From: Bos javanicus
Taxonomy: Eukaryota; Chordata; Mammalia; Artiodactyla; Bovidae
DNA: 64,000 nucleotides
Assembly (NCBI RefSeq): GCF_032452875.1
Contig: NC_083877.1
Coordinates: forward strand, 52,207,724-52,271,723
Direction: 5' to 3'
A model generated the notes under the pieces. It saw nothing but the letters and a program-made list of their open reading frames with translations, was not told the origin of the DNA and did no database searches. Positions 56,801 to 60,215 of the stretch are shown here, in pieces (position 1 is the first letter of the stretch; every line of letters begins with the position of its first letter). The translations under genes and the position numbers were made by a program.

Positions 56801-59216
56801 TTATTCAAAGGGCAAAGCCTTCTCAACAGTGTGTTCATTCCATCAGACACCACAGTACGCATAGCTAAAGAAATACTTGAAAGTAAATATTTGAGAAAAA
56901 AATCTTCAGAAAGGTTATCTACTATACTAATCACATTTGCATCCACCCACATCACTCTAGCCACTCAACGAGTATCCACTCTGGAAGGGGACCTAGACAA
57001 TTTCACACAATCTGGTCCCACACAGGATCCTGTCCAAGCTCAGGGCTGGCTTTGCAGTAACTTCATTCTTTCTCAATCATAATTATGTTCCAACTGAGAA
57101 GGATTTCCACAGAAAAAAAAACAAATACCCATCCTGGTGTAAGGCTAGGACTGTGGTTGGAAATCCACTTGGACCTAACAGGAATCTTGCTTTATGAACC
57201 CAACGATTGGCTTCCGTCAACCCTAAATATCTTGTGTTCACACACATCGGAACCTATCACTTGGCCCAGACCCAGGAGTAACACAGAGTCCTTCTGGAGC
57301 TAAAGAAAAACAGCACTGAAGACGACTGCTAGTCATTTGGGGGAGGTATGTAAAATAAAGTGAGTACATCTACAAGACTAAAAAACAGACAGGAGTATCA
57401 AAGGGGCCCCTGGCTTGGACTTAGCCACTTGTTTAGCTAAACATATGGAAAATAAGTTGGTGGTGGTTTAGTCGCTTAGTCGTGTCCAGCCCTTGCGACA
57501 CCATGGACTATAACCCGCCAGGCTCCTCTGTCCAGGGGATTTCCCGGGCAAGAATACTGGAGTGGGGAGCCATTTCCTTTTCTAGGGGATCTTCCCAACC
57601 CAAGAATCGAACCCACGTCTCCTGCATGAAAGGGGTCTCCTGCATGGAAGTGGTCTCCTGCATACAAGCGGTCTCCTGCATTGCAGGGTGGATTCTTTAC
57701 TGTTTGAGCTAGGTGGCGCTTATGGTAAAGAATCTGCCTGCCAGTACAGGAGACACAAGAGATGCGGGTTCAATCCCTGGGTCAGGAATATCCCCTGGAG
57801 GAGGAAATGGCAACCTATTCCAGTATTCTTGCCTGGAAAATTCCATGGGCAAAGGAACCTGGTGGGCTACAGTCCATGGAGGTGCAAAGAGTCAGACACA
57901 ACTAAGCAGACAGACAGACACAGGGAAATAGATTAGAGAAGTTTCAAGCACAGAAATGATGCACTGAGATGATGAGTACTGAATATCATAGTGAACAGAT
58001 GAACCTACAAGGCACAAGGAGATCAAACCAGTCCATCCTAAAGGAAATCAGCCCTGACCATTCATTGGAAGGACTGATGCTGAAGCTGAAGCTCCAATGC
58101 TTTGGCCACCTGATGCAAAGAGCTGACTCACTGGAAAAGTCCTTGATGTGGGGAAAGATAAAAAGCAGGAGAAGAAGGGAACAACAGAGGATGAGATGGT
58201 TGGATGGCATCACCAACTCAACGGACATGAGTTAGGGCAAGCTCTGGGAGATAATGAAGGACAGGGAAGCCTCGTGTGCTGTAGTCCATGGGGTCGAAAA
58301 GAGTCGGATATGACTGAGCGACTGAACAACAACAATGAAAAAGGCACAAACCAAGGCCCTGGCAGTGTGCTCTGAGGTACCAGTCCTGGAAGAGATACAA
58401 AATGGGAAAGATGTGGCTAGCAATTCTTTCACAGAGCACCTGGAGCGATGAGAAAAGATGCAACAAAGATGGCAAAGAAATAGCACTTCCAAAGGGCAAC
58501 CTAGGTGGAGATGGTGCCCACTGTGCTAGTATTTAAATCAGAAAGAAAGCACCTTGTATAAACCCAGGTCCCAAGGTGGAGAGGGTGCCCACTGTGCTAG
58601 TATTTAAATCAGAAAGAAGAAAGCACCTTGTATAAACCCAGGTCCCACAACCCGGCTACTAGGTGGCCAGCTACTAATCTCTACTTTGTAAAATAAAGCC
58701 TACCTTAGTTAAGACCACTCCAAATCAGTGTTATTCTATCACCAGTGGTGACAAGTGGCCCTTTTTTTTTTTATCTCTGAAAGGAGGAAAGTTTGGTTAG
58801 ACATTCATCACCTTTGAGTCTCCAGATAGGGATAATGCAGAAAGTTCCCCGTGCTTTTTTTAAAAACGGTGCCATCAATACACTTGGCTTGCTAGAGGAG
58901 GCAGGAAAGGAGAGGAAATCTCTGGGAATTCCAGAAAGTCCCCTAAGTCCCCTTTCGAGCCCATGGGGTGTTTCTGGGGCATAGAAAAGAAGGGGCTTGC
59001 TCGCGGAGCTGGGACAGAACCTAAAATTGAGTCCAGGTGGAGTGTCCGGGCCGAGGGACCGGTTTCGCGCGTCTCCATCTCTAGACCCCCAAGCGGGGCT
59101 GGCTGGACTGGGAAGTGGGACAGCAGCAGCTCCCAATCCTAGCTACTCACCCTCCTGCTGGGCGCCCCGGAGCCGCTGCCCGAGAGCAGGGTGACAGTGG
59201 ACGTGGAGCGCAGCAT
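5705..59216 (-). CDS. MYZAP: MYZAP, myocardial zonula adherens protein, 5' ten coding exons (3' end outside window)
   Basis: Joined coding sequence of ten exons listed separately below, 1110 bases in total, giving 370 uninterrupted residues from the start Met. I recognise the protein from its distinctive stretches: MLRSTSTVTLLSG at the N-terminus, GVVYGVVRRSDQNQQKEMVV in exon 3, VTLENSNIKDQIRNLQQTY in exon 6, EETNSFLKAIEEANKKMQAA in exon 8 and RERIRHLDDMVHCQQKKVKQ in exon 10. From about residue 100 on it is rich in Glu, Lys, Gln and Leu with heptad spacing, as expected of a long coiled coil. Known biology: MYZAP sits at cardiac intercalated discs and other adherens junctions, binds junction proteins and MRIP, and promotes Rho-dependent SRF signalling. 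Human MYZAP is about 466 residues, so about 96 C-terminal residues are missing because the window ends in intron 10. All intron boundaries are GT/AG. Nothing suggests a pseudogene. Confidence 0.95.
5811..7225 (-). other. MYZAP: MYZAP intron 9
   Basis: 1.4 kb between exons 9 and 10. The only recognisable element is a MIR-like segment at about 6555-6725 (AATGAGATGGGCATTATTA ... TTAAGTAACTTGCTCA). No SINE from the recent ruminant families. Confidence 0.8.
6555..6725 (+). mobile_element. MIR SINE, old copy
   Basis: Contains the diagnostic 'ttttacagagaagcaaag' and 'taagtaacttgctca' core, diverged. Confidence 0.6.
7226..7305 (-). CDS. MYZAP: MYZAP exon 9, residues 309-335 (last codon split)
   Basis: Eighty bases, entering in phase 0 and leaving two bases (AG) of a split Arg codon. 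It begins ERHQLQLQLLEHETEMS and ends DSNKE plus the split Arg. The acceptor TTTTAG ends at 7306 and the donor GTAAGA occupies 7225-7220. It is the first exon that is not a multiple of three; together with exon 10 it adds 186 bases, so the pair is frame-neutral. The exon contains three consecutive Gln-Leu pairs. Confidence 0.93.
7755..8186 (+). mobile_element. MLT1-like solitary LTR (MaLR)
   Basis: From GACATCCACATTCTAATCCC through the ACCTTGATTTTAGGACTTCTG segment to a terminal AGGAAACCAATAA, the order of blocks matches mammalian MaLR LTRs of the MLT1 type. Much diverged; no internal coding region. Confidence 0.6.
8205..8345 (+). mobile_element. CHR-type SINE
   Basis: Head 'gatttccctagtggtctgg', box B GGGTTTGATTCCTGGTC, and a tail of CAAATAAATTAATA. 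Confidence 0.8.
9775..9990 (+). mobile_element. MIR SINE, near full length
   Basis: From 'tttgagcccctactct...caggcact' through TTTTACAGAAGAGGAAGCT to AGCCAAGACTCAAACCC. Confidence 0.75.
10698..10785. repeat. Polypyrimidine tract
   Basis: About 88 bases of nearly pure C/T on the plus strand with only a few purines, in intron 8. On the transcribed strand it is a purine tract, so it cannot be a polypyrimidine splice signal for MYZAP. Confidence 0.8.
11336..11464 (-). CDS. MYZAP: MYZAP exon 8, residues 266-308
   Basis: Forty-three codons, phase 0. It begins EETNSFLKAIEEANKKMQAA and ends DRLIERMEK. The acceptor CAG is at 11467-11465 and the donor GTAACA at 11335-11330. Strong coiled coil with the conserved EEKDQRIGELDRL stretch. 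Intron 7, between this and exon 7, is only 1.2 kb, the shortest in the window. Confidence 0.95.
11465..12630 (-). other. MYZAP: MYZAP intron 7
   Basis: 1.2 kb. Holds a Bov-tA SINE beside exon 7. Positions 11800-12235 carry an ancient repeat-like segment that I cannot assign to a family. Confidence 0.8.
12366..12573 (+). mobile_element. Bov-tA SINE close to MYZAP exon 7 donor
   Basis: Head CCCCTGGTGGCTCAG, box B GGGTTCGAGCCC, Bov-A body and the GACACGACTGAGCGACTT end. It is antisense to MYZAP and ends about 58 bases from the exon 7 splice donor. Confidence 0.9.
12631..12756 (-). CDS. MYZAP: MYZAP exon 7, residues 224-265
   Basis: Forty-two codons (six heptads), phase 0. It begins VECSQQANAEVMREMTRKLY and ends HNAEKEALL. 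The acceptor CAG is at 12759-12757. The donor after CTG is GTGTGT, weaker than the other donors. The residues form coiled coil rich in Glu/Gln. A Bov-tA SINE ends only about 58 bases inside the downstream intron, and the unspliced reading frame continues open through it. Confidence 0.95.
13120..13357 (-). mobile_element. CHR-type SINE
   Basis: Reverse orientation: GGATCAAACCC box B complement, 'ggattcttaaccaccaggg' head complement, and a T-rich tail at the left end. Confidence 0.85.
13471..13556 (-). mobile_element. BovB-derived 3' tail fragment
   Basis: 'cagtcactaagttgtgtctg' to CTGCAGCACGCCAGGCTTCC is the 3' terminal section of BovB/ART2A in reverse orientation. Confidence 0.65.
13665..13752. 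repeat. Local duplicated segment, copy A
   Basis: Nearly the same sequence recurs at 17113-17198 in the same orientation (CTCCTCTAGAACAG and CAAATGAAAACAAATTCA are identical blocks). About 88 percent identity by eye, with one small indel. Not a repeat family I know. Confidence 0.75.
13804..13940 (+). mobile_element. Bov-A2 SINE, right unit
   Basis: ATGCATTGGAGAAGGAAATG to ACTTAGCAGCAGCAGCAG, the end of Bov-A2 with its (AGC)n tail. Confidence 0.85.
14170..14815 (+). mobile_element. L1 LINE, 3' part of ORF2 region, old copy
   Basis: Typical L1 blocks in order: 'ttcaacaaatagtgctggga', 'aaaatggatgaaaaactta', 'cagatgaccaacaaatgcat' and 'actaccacttcacacccac', to 'tggtgggaggaatgtaaaatgg'. Frame broken. 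Confidence 0.8.
16141..16211. repeat. GTATACT-rich degenerate tandem repeat
   Basis: Irregular repetition of TGTATACTG words immediately 5' of the BovB copy. Confidence 0.6.
16212..17106 (+). mobile_element. BovB (RTE) LINE, 5'-truncated, reverse transcriptase remnant
   Basis: The frame starting in the upstream flank reads through QGCILSPCLFNLYAEYIM and the RT catalytic motif YADDTTL (YADD at 16338-16349) and stops at a TGA at 16728-16730, a likely CGA-to-TGA decay. The rest of the 3' ORF follows, then the GACTGAACTGAACTGAA terminus. Severely 5' truncated and therefore not active on its own. Confidence 0.92.
17113..17198. repeat. Local duplicated segment, copy B
   Basis: Second copy of the 13665-13752 segment, directly 3' of the BovB end. 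The word GCAATAAATCATG, which lies just 5' of copy A (13641-13653), is found at 16128-16140 on the other side of the BovB, suggesting BovB landed inside copy B. Confidence 0.7.
17512..17800 (-). mobile_element. Long CHR-type SINE
   Basis: Reverse orientation. The right end has 'aaccactggaccactgg' head complement and GGGATCAAACCC; the left end is AT-rich. Confidence 0.8.
18151..18303 (-). CDS. MYZAP: MYZAP exon 6, residues 173-223
   Basis: Fifty-one codons, phase 0. It begins KTLVDVTLENSNIKDQIRN and ends VENKLLKMK. The acceptor CAG is at 18306-18304 and the donor GTAAGT at 18150-18145. It has a clear coiled-coil pattern (Leu, Ile and Met at a/d positions) and a charged KLREKQRQLDAAQ stretch. 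If the downstream intron were retained, the frame would stay open for about 99 more codons. Confidence 0.95.
18304..22065 (-). other. MYZAP: MYZAP intron 5
   Basis: 3.8 kb. Only one recent SINE (18732-18932) is recognised. Positions 18940-22060 hold no element I can name, apart from a CTGC run near 20270-20285 and a T13 run near 20540. It is the cleanest unique-looking stretch of the window. Confidence 0.7.
18732..18932 (-). mobile_element. Bov-tA SINE
   Basis: From TTGTTTAGTCACTAAATTG to the box B complement GGGATCGAACCC and 'ctgctgagccaccagggag'. Confidence 0.9.
22066..22179 (-). CDS. MYZAP: MYZAP exon 5, residues 135-172
   Basis: Thirty-eight codons, phase 0. It begins VSQAKQDYLENHIQTQSS and ends ASDSISLQ. 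Two acceptor AGs are possible (22181-22180 and 22172-22171). The upstream one is chosen because it keeps Val-Ser-Gln, matching the VSH found in the human protein. The downstream AG would drop three codons in frame. The donor after CAG is GTACTC, a weak match to consensus. The segment joins two coiled-coil stretches and is less charged than its neighbours. Confidence 0.92.
22935..23091 (-). mobile_element. CHR-type SINE
   Basis: Box B complement GGTATCGAACCC and 'ggaccaccaggaaagtccc' head complement at the right end. Confidence 0.8.
23715..25690 (-). mobile_element. L1 LINE 3' region, old copy, interrupted by a SINE
   Basis: AT-rich blocks in the order of an antisense L1M-type 3' end, including 'taccacttactctgtatct', 'aatgacatcacaggacc' and 'gtgccaatactatactgttt'. 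No open frame remains. Confidence 0.65.
24516..24630 (-). mobile_element. Bov-A SINE monomer inserted in L1
   Basis: A 115-base Bov-A unit flanked by a perfect 9-base duplication TGCCTACTA at 24507-24515 and 24631-24639. Confidence 0.9.
25735..25898 (+). mobile_element. CHR-type SINE
   Basis: 'gggacttccccggttgtcc' head, GGGTTCAATCCCTGGTC box B, body to 'cacagacccagtgcaatca'. The A-tail is lost. Confidence 0.8.
26008..26100 (-). CDS. MYZAP: MYZAP exon 4, residues 104-134
   Basis: Thirty-one codons, phase 0. It begins VRATLEKVRKRMYGDYDEM and ends RQLTQELS. The acceptor CAG is at 26103-26101 and the donor GTAAGT at 26007-26002. The exon is highly charged and has leucine/methionine heptad spacing, consistent with the start of the continuous coiled coil. 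A CHR SINE (25735-25898) lies about 110 bases into the downstream intron. Confidence 0.94.
26474..26697 (-). mobile_element. Bov-tA SINE
   Basis: (TTG)n tail complement, Bov-A body, GGGATCAAATCC box B complement and 'gagccaccagggaagcc' head complement. Confidence 0.9.
28245..28370 (+). mobile_element. MIR SINE fragment
   Basis: 'gtgaagctcagatagggca' and 'aaagagctggaccttgaacc' are diverged MIR core and 3' blocks. Confidence 0.5.
28494..28562. repeat. (GGAA)n purine-rich microsatellite
   Basis: Interrupted GGAA/GATA-like repeats, all purine on the plus strand apart from scattered T. Confidence 0.9.
29174..29733 (-). mobile_element. BovB LINE 3' end
   Basis: The left end begins at TCAGTTCAGTTCAGTCGCTC, the 3' terminus. 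The reverse strand has an uninterrupted 187-codon frame (29748-29185) covering the C-terminal part of the BovB ORF2 product (IDAFELWCWRRLL, LQYFGHLMRRVDS). The frame's intactness suggests a younger copy than that at 46480. Confidence 0.92.
29868..30073 (+). mobile_element. Bov-tA SINE
   Basis: 'cttccctggtggctcagac' head, GGTTCGATTCC box B, and GACACAACTGAGCAACTAAC end. It lies about 160 bases from exon 3. Confidence 0.92.
30236..30391 (-). CDS. MYZAP: MYZAP exon 3, residues 52-103
   Basis: Fifty-two codons, phase 0 at both ends, with acceptor CAG at 30394-30392 and donor GTGAGT at 30235-30230. It begins HRDLSNGESTRK and ends KEEMNYIKD. A short VVYG motif occurs twice (residues 68-71 and 85-88) on either side of a charged RRSDQNQQKE linker. 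This is the longest exon seen. It leads into the coiled coil, whose heptads start near the end of the exon. Its sequence is almost identical to what I know of the human exon. Confidence 0.95.
30970..30990. repeat. (GAAAT)n pentanucleotide run
   Basis: Four GAAAT/AAATG units in a row. Confidence 0.85.
31120..31290 (+). mobile_element. MIR SINE
   Basis: 'tttattgagcaccttctat' start, 'tttaatcttcacagccac' middle, 'agagaggtcaagtctca' end. Confidence 0.7.
31697..31806 (+). mobile_element. Bov-tA SINE, 3'-truncated
   Basis: Good tRNA head with GGGTTCGATCCC box B. The Bov-A body stops at ACCCACTCCA, where a CHR SINE follows after a few bases. Confidence 0.88.
31813..32105 (+). mobile_element. Long CHR-type SINE
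   Basis: 'gggcttccctggtgatcca' head, CAGGTTTGATCCCC box B, repeated 'aagcccacac' body units and an A-rich end. Confidence 0.85.
33136..33332 (-). mobile_element. Bov-tA SINE with 17-base target duplication
   Basis: Flanked by perfect AAAACCTTCAGGATAGC at 33119-33135 and 33333-33349, so both insertion ends are exact. Confidence 0.93.
33530..33862. mobile_element. L2/MIR-like ancient repeat remains
   Basis: 'tgaaatgttctctcaaggtc' resembles an L2 3' block, and 'tgagttctcaataaatact' with 'tgctgaatgaataag' resembles the shared L2/MIR tail. Confidence 0.4.
35105..35475 (+). mobile_element. Ruminant L1 3' UTR (L1-BT type)
   Basis: 'gaccatatgtaaaatagaca', the G-rich 'ggatggggagggagatggg' block, 'tatggctgatttctgtcga' and 'attctgtaaagcaattatcc', then an AT-rich end. 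Confidence 0.8.
35707..35912 (+). mobile_element. Bov-tA SINE with target duplication
   Basis: Flanked by perfect TTCCAGCCAGA at 35696-35706 and 35913-35923. Typical head and Bov-A body. Confidence 0.93.
36374..36660 (+). mobile_element. Chimeric SINE: CHR head, Bov-A centre, CHR tail
   Basis: 36374-36435 has the CHR head 'gggacttccctggggatgc'. About 36436-36565 is a Bov-A unit. A CACGCACGCACG run follows, then 36585-36660 has the CHR tail 'gccacaactaagacctggc' and an A-run. Confidence 0.7.
36900..37095 (+). mobile_element. MIR SINE
   Basis: 'ttactagctgtgtggccctg', 'ggtaaaatggggataatacc' and 'gtgcactgccgggcat' are MIR blocks in order. Confidence 0.8.
38515..38942 (+). mobile_element. MLT1-like solitary LTR (MaLR)
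   Basis: 'gaacctcagaattggaccct', 'actagtgtccttgtaaaaag', 'ctgctgacaccttgatcctg' and the terminal 'aggaaactaatacaa' follow the MLT1 LTR order. Confidence 0.75.
39059..39287 (+). mobile_element. Bov-tA SINE with (CA)n tail and target duplication
   Basis: Flanked by perfect ATATGTACAT at 39049-39058 and 39288-39297. The tail has become a CA microsatellite (about 39266-39287). Confidence 0.92.
39826..40002 (+). mobile_element. CHR-type SINE
   Basis: 'gggacttccctggtggtcca' head, 'cctgggtttgatgcc' box B with a short deletion after it, and 'ctggtgcagccaggtaaaca' end. Confidence 0.85.
40545..40615 (+). mobile_element. MIR SINE fragment
   Basis: 'caggcaagttacttaatctc' and 'cagtttcctcaactataaaa' are diagnostic MIR words. 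It stops where a Bov-tA begins. Confidence 0.75.
40616..40805 (-). mobile_element. Bov-tA SINE
   Basis: Bov-A body with GGGATCGAATCC box B complement and a 'cactgagccaccc' end, next to the MIR fragment. Confidence 0.85.
41304..41520 (+). mobile_element. Bov-tA SINE with target duplication
   Basis: Flanked by TCTAGTCAGT (41294-41303) and TCTAATCAGT (41521-41530), one mismatch. Confidence 0.9.
42017..42330 (+). mobile_element. Long CHR-type SINE
   Basis: 'gggcttacctggtggttcag' head, several 'ctgcaactactgaagccca'-like body units and an A12 tail. Confidence 0.85.
43610..44515. mobile_element. Ancient LINE 3' region (L1M-like)
   Basis: Blocks such as 'cagagaagccaaaagaacag', 'ttattactagattcagttac', 'ctttcaccgactagttttta' and 'tcatcattgtcattaattc' occur in the order of an old mammalian LINE 3' region. 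A (TA)n run is embedded. Confidence 0.5.
43804..43830. repeat. (TA)n microsatellite
   Basis: About thirteen TA units, preceded by interrupted TATATG words from 43785. Confidence 0.9.
44560..44680 (+). mobile_element. L2-like 3' end
   Basis: 'cagctcctcaaggcaaggcc' and 'cagcacttagcacagcagct' match the order of the L2 terminus. Confidence 0.5.
45120..45240 (+). mobile_element. CHR-type SINE close to MYZAP exon 2 donor
   Basis: 'gggacttccctagcagccc' head, 'caagggttcaaactctggtc' box B region and 'gatcccacatgccgcacagc' body. Antisense to MYZAP; ends about 40 bases from the exon 2 donor. Confidence 0.85.
45280..45366 (-). CDS. MYZAP: MYZAP exon 2, residues 23-51
   Basis: Twenty-nine codons, phase 0 at both ends. 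It begins ANVCRLRLTVPP and ends EKKVERREQ. The acceptor AG is at 45368-45367 and the donor GTAAGC at 45279-45274. It corresponds to the MYZAP segment ANVCRLRLTVPPESPVPEQ, with a few substitutions. Proline-rich and not coiled coil. A CHR-type SINE ends only about 40 bases inside the downstream intron. Intron 1, which precedes it, is the second-largest in the window (13.8 kb). Confidence 0.93.
45785..46300 (+). mobile_element. L1 LINE 3' end, old copy
   Basis: 'cacaatagcattattcacaa', 'tccatcgatggatgagtagg', 'atgctaagtgaaataagaca' and 'gaagaatgctggttgccaag' are L1 3' blocks in order. Confidence 0.85.
46378..47820 (+). mobile_element. MLT1-like LTR split by a BovB insertion
   Basis: The left part (46378-46478) has 'ctcagaatgtgactttattt'. 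The right part (47540-47820) resumes with 'caatgaggtcattagggtag' and ends 'aaactaatacata'. The two halves are adjacent segments of one MLT1 LTR. Confidence 0.75.
46480..47540 (-). mobile_element. BovB LINE inserted in MLT1 LTR
   Basis: The left end is the BovB 3' terminus (GCTTGTCGTTCAGCCACTAA, diverged). It continues through the C-terminal ORF to the RT region near 47250, where a CAA-for-TAT type change alters the YADD motif (reads YQQHTTL). Several frameshifts; an older copy than those at 29174 and 16212. Confidence 0.88.
48775..48895 (+). mobile_element. MIR SINE fragment
   Basis: 'gagcaagctatttgatctct', 'ctcaagggtaaaatacagg' and 'ggcatatagtaagcttcta' are MIR blocks. Confidence 0.6.
49807..50008 (+). 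mobile_element. CHR-type SINE
   Basis: 'gggacttccctggtggtcca' head, CCAGGTTCAATCCCTGGTC box B, 'aaataaataaatacagata' tail. Confidence 0.9.
50025..50130 (+). mobile_element. Bov-A SINE fragment
   Basis: 'ggcaacccactccagtattc' to 'gagtcagacacaagcaact', without a tRNA head. Confidence 0.85.
50175..50368 (+). mobile_element. Bov-tA SINE, head degraded
   Basis: 'caggagacatgggttccat' is a decayed box B region; the Bov-A body is well kept; the end is AGCACAGCACAGCAC-like. Confidence 0.85.
51127..51370 (-). mobile_element. Bov-A2 SINE, dimeric
   Basis: GCTGCTGCTGCTAAGTCACT tail complement, then two Bov-A units joined by 'gcatgaaagtgaaaagtgaa'. Confidence 0.92.
51450..51583 (-). mobile_element. CHR-type SINE
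   Basis: T-rich tail, 'ggccacactgagtagcatga', and 'gagtcttaaccactggacca' at the head end. Confidence 0.85.
51809..52013 (-). mobile_element. Bov-tA SINE
   Basis: 'gtcactcaatcgtgtctgac', GGGATCGAACCC box B complement and 'taccctctgagccacgagg'. Confidence 0.92.
53069..53165 (+). mobile_element. Ancient mammalian DNA-transposon-like fragment
   Basis: 'ctttttctgtaaagggccag' and 'gtctgcaggccctgtaaaac' recall a common old mammalian repeat; the family name is uncertain. Confidence 0.4.
53560..53735 (+). mobile_element. MER5A-like hAT transposon
   Basis: 'acatattagaatcacccggg', 'gatggcctggggtggggcct' and 'agagtggaaccactgacc' follow the MER5A order. Confidence 0.75.
54050..54420 (+). mobile_element. 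Ancient interspersed repeat, family unassigned
   Basis: 'gcaggcttcccagaggagct', 'aaggccagatcagaaggccc' and 'ttagagagacacactggcc' are words shared with the repeat at 59520-60215, so both belong to one old family. Confidence 0.5.
57462..57712 (-). mobile_element. Bov-tA SINE with internal 18-bp tandem amplification
   Basis: Normal Bov-A body and AATCGAACCC box B complement. Inside the head, four 18-base units starting GTCTCCTGCAT lie at 57617-57634, 57635-57652, 57653-57670 and 57671-57688. Confidence 0.88.
57713..57925 (+). mobile_element. Bov-tA SINE facing the preceding copy
   Basis: 'ggtggcgcttatggtaaaga' head directly abutting the head of the minus-strand copy, GCGGGTTCAATCCC box B, (CAGA)n tail. 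Confidence 0.9.
58018..58330 (+). mobile_element. BovB LINE 3' end fragment
   Basis: 'aggagatcaaaccagtccat' through 'ctttggccacctgatgcaaa' to GACTGAGCGACTGAACAAC. Preceded by unrelated sequence. Confidence 0.9.
58503..58647. repeat. Tandem duplication, 71 + 74 bp
   Basis: Units 58503-58573 and 58574-58647 differ by one substitution (AGATGG/AGAGGG) and a 3-base AGA insertion. Non-coding, about 500 bases inside intron 1 from exon 1. Confidence 0.95.
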
Positions 59217-59400
59217 CCCGCAGCAGCGGCGTTGGTGGCGGGTTCGGCGCGGCGCTGTTCCCGGGTGTAATAAGCCAGAGGGAAGCGAGGAGGGCGGGAA
59301 CCGCGCAGGCCACAAGCGCCGGCGGGGCAGGGTGGGGGCGGGGCAGAGGCCGGGCCAAGGGGCGGGGCCGGGGCGGGGCCCGCGCACTCGCCTGACCTGT
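59140..59400 (-). promoter_or_regulatory. MYZAP: CpG island and probable TATA-less MYZAP promoter / 5'UTR
   Basis: This is the only strongly GC- and CpG-rich stretch of the window. It covers exon 1 and the bases just upstream of it. Consensus GC boxes (GGGGCGGGGC type, candidate Sp1/KLF sites) are seen at about 59334-59344 and as an adjacent pair at 59359-59380. No TATA box is evident. The transcription start cannot be placed from sequence; it should lie between about 59217 and 59400. That the island marks the promoter is inference from its position over the first coding exon. Confidence 0.75.
59151..59216 (-). CDS. MYZAP: MYZAP exon 1 (coding part), residues 1-22
   Basis: The start ATG is at 59216-59214, in a fair context (G at -3, C at +4). 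Twenty-two codons follow, beginning MLRSTSTVTLLSG and ending GAPSRR, then a GTGAGT donor at 59150-59145. Phase 0. The opening matches MYZAP, although the Ser/Gly stretch after residue 12 (SGSGSG) looks about three residues shorter than the human version as I recall it. The frame stays open upstream through an in-frame ATG at 59387-59385, so a 57-residue N-terminal extension is formally possible, but the conserved start is the one annotated here. Confidence 0.93.
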
Positions 59401-59519
59401 CAGGCTGCATTTTCTCAGGAGAGCGCAGACCCAGCAGAAGTTGGTCACCAACCTTCCCCCACAGTTCTGCGTCCTCCCAGGGTCAGTCCTAGGACAGGAC
59501 TGAGTGCCTACCATGAGTG

Positions 59520-60215
59520 CCTCCCAGCAGTCAACACGATCTACCAATCCACCAATCCCTTATCCTGTGGAGTTTGCAATCTGGTGGGGATACAGAGAAA
59601 TGACAGGTGTCGGTGCTTTGGTAGAAAAGATGATACACACAGGAGCTCACAATGTGGCCTTAGGAATTAGCCTGTGTAGGAAAAGTCTTCCCAGAGGATG
59701 TGATGACTAACGTAAGACCTGAAATACACACAGAAGCAAGCCAGGCATAGAGTGTTCATTACACCTGCTCATGTTTGTTTAATAGTTACTGCGACCCTGA
59801 CTGGGAAGTACTTTGCATGTATTAACTCATTTAATCCTCACAACCACCCTTTGAGTAGGCACTATTCCCATTTTGCAGATGAGGACACTGACTCACCGAG
59901 AGACTGAGTAACAGAGCAGATGCCCCACTGCCCGGAAAGTGGCAAAGCTGTGATGGACTCCACAGTCTAAGCCTAGTGCCTTGCTTGTCCTCTCTGCTGC
60001 CCCCTAGCACAGAGAGGAGGGAATTACAGGCCAAAACAAACTACGTGGAAAGATGGCAAAAGGCAAGAGAAGGTTTGGTAGAATTTTTAGAAACTGAAAA
60101 TACCACAGTGCAAGGGGCAAATGGTAGAAAAGCGCAGAAGGGCACTGGGCCAGATCATGAAGAACCTGGTGTGCTTAGTTGAAGAGTTTGGCATTTATCC
60201 TGAGGACAAATGTAT
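59520..60215 (+). mobile_element. Ancient repeat (same family as 54050-54420) interrupted by MIR
   Basis: Left part ends 'gaagcaagccaggcatagag'; right part resumes near 60005 and has 'ctgggccagatcatgaagaa' and 'gaagagtttggcatttatcc'. The MIR fills 59745-59965. Confidence 0.5.
59745..59965 (+). mobile_element. MIR SINE
   Basis: 'ttaactcatttaatcctcac', 'attcccattttgcagatgag' and 'ggcaaagctgtgatggactc' in MIR order. Confidence 0.8.

Larger units (their letters stand above)
45367..59150 (-). other. MYZAP: MYZAP intron 1
   Basis: 13.8 kb. Holds old L1, an MLT1 LTR cut by BovB, many SINEs, a MER5, a pair of facing SINEs and a 71/74-base tandem duplication. Stretches with nothing I can name include 47830-48770, 48900-49700, 50370-51015, 52020-53060, 54430-57460 and 58650-59140. 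Confidence 0.75.

Noticed and set aside
57617..57688. Regular short repeats that might suggest a CRISPR-like array
   Set aside because: The units are 18 bases and contiguous, without spacers, inside a SINE in a mammalian genome.
59191..59670. Plus-strand 159-codon frame over the CpG island
   Set aside because: GC-rich sequence lacks stops by composition. The product resembles nothing I know and it overlaps the MYZAP start in antisense.
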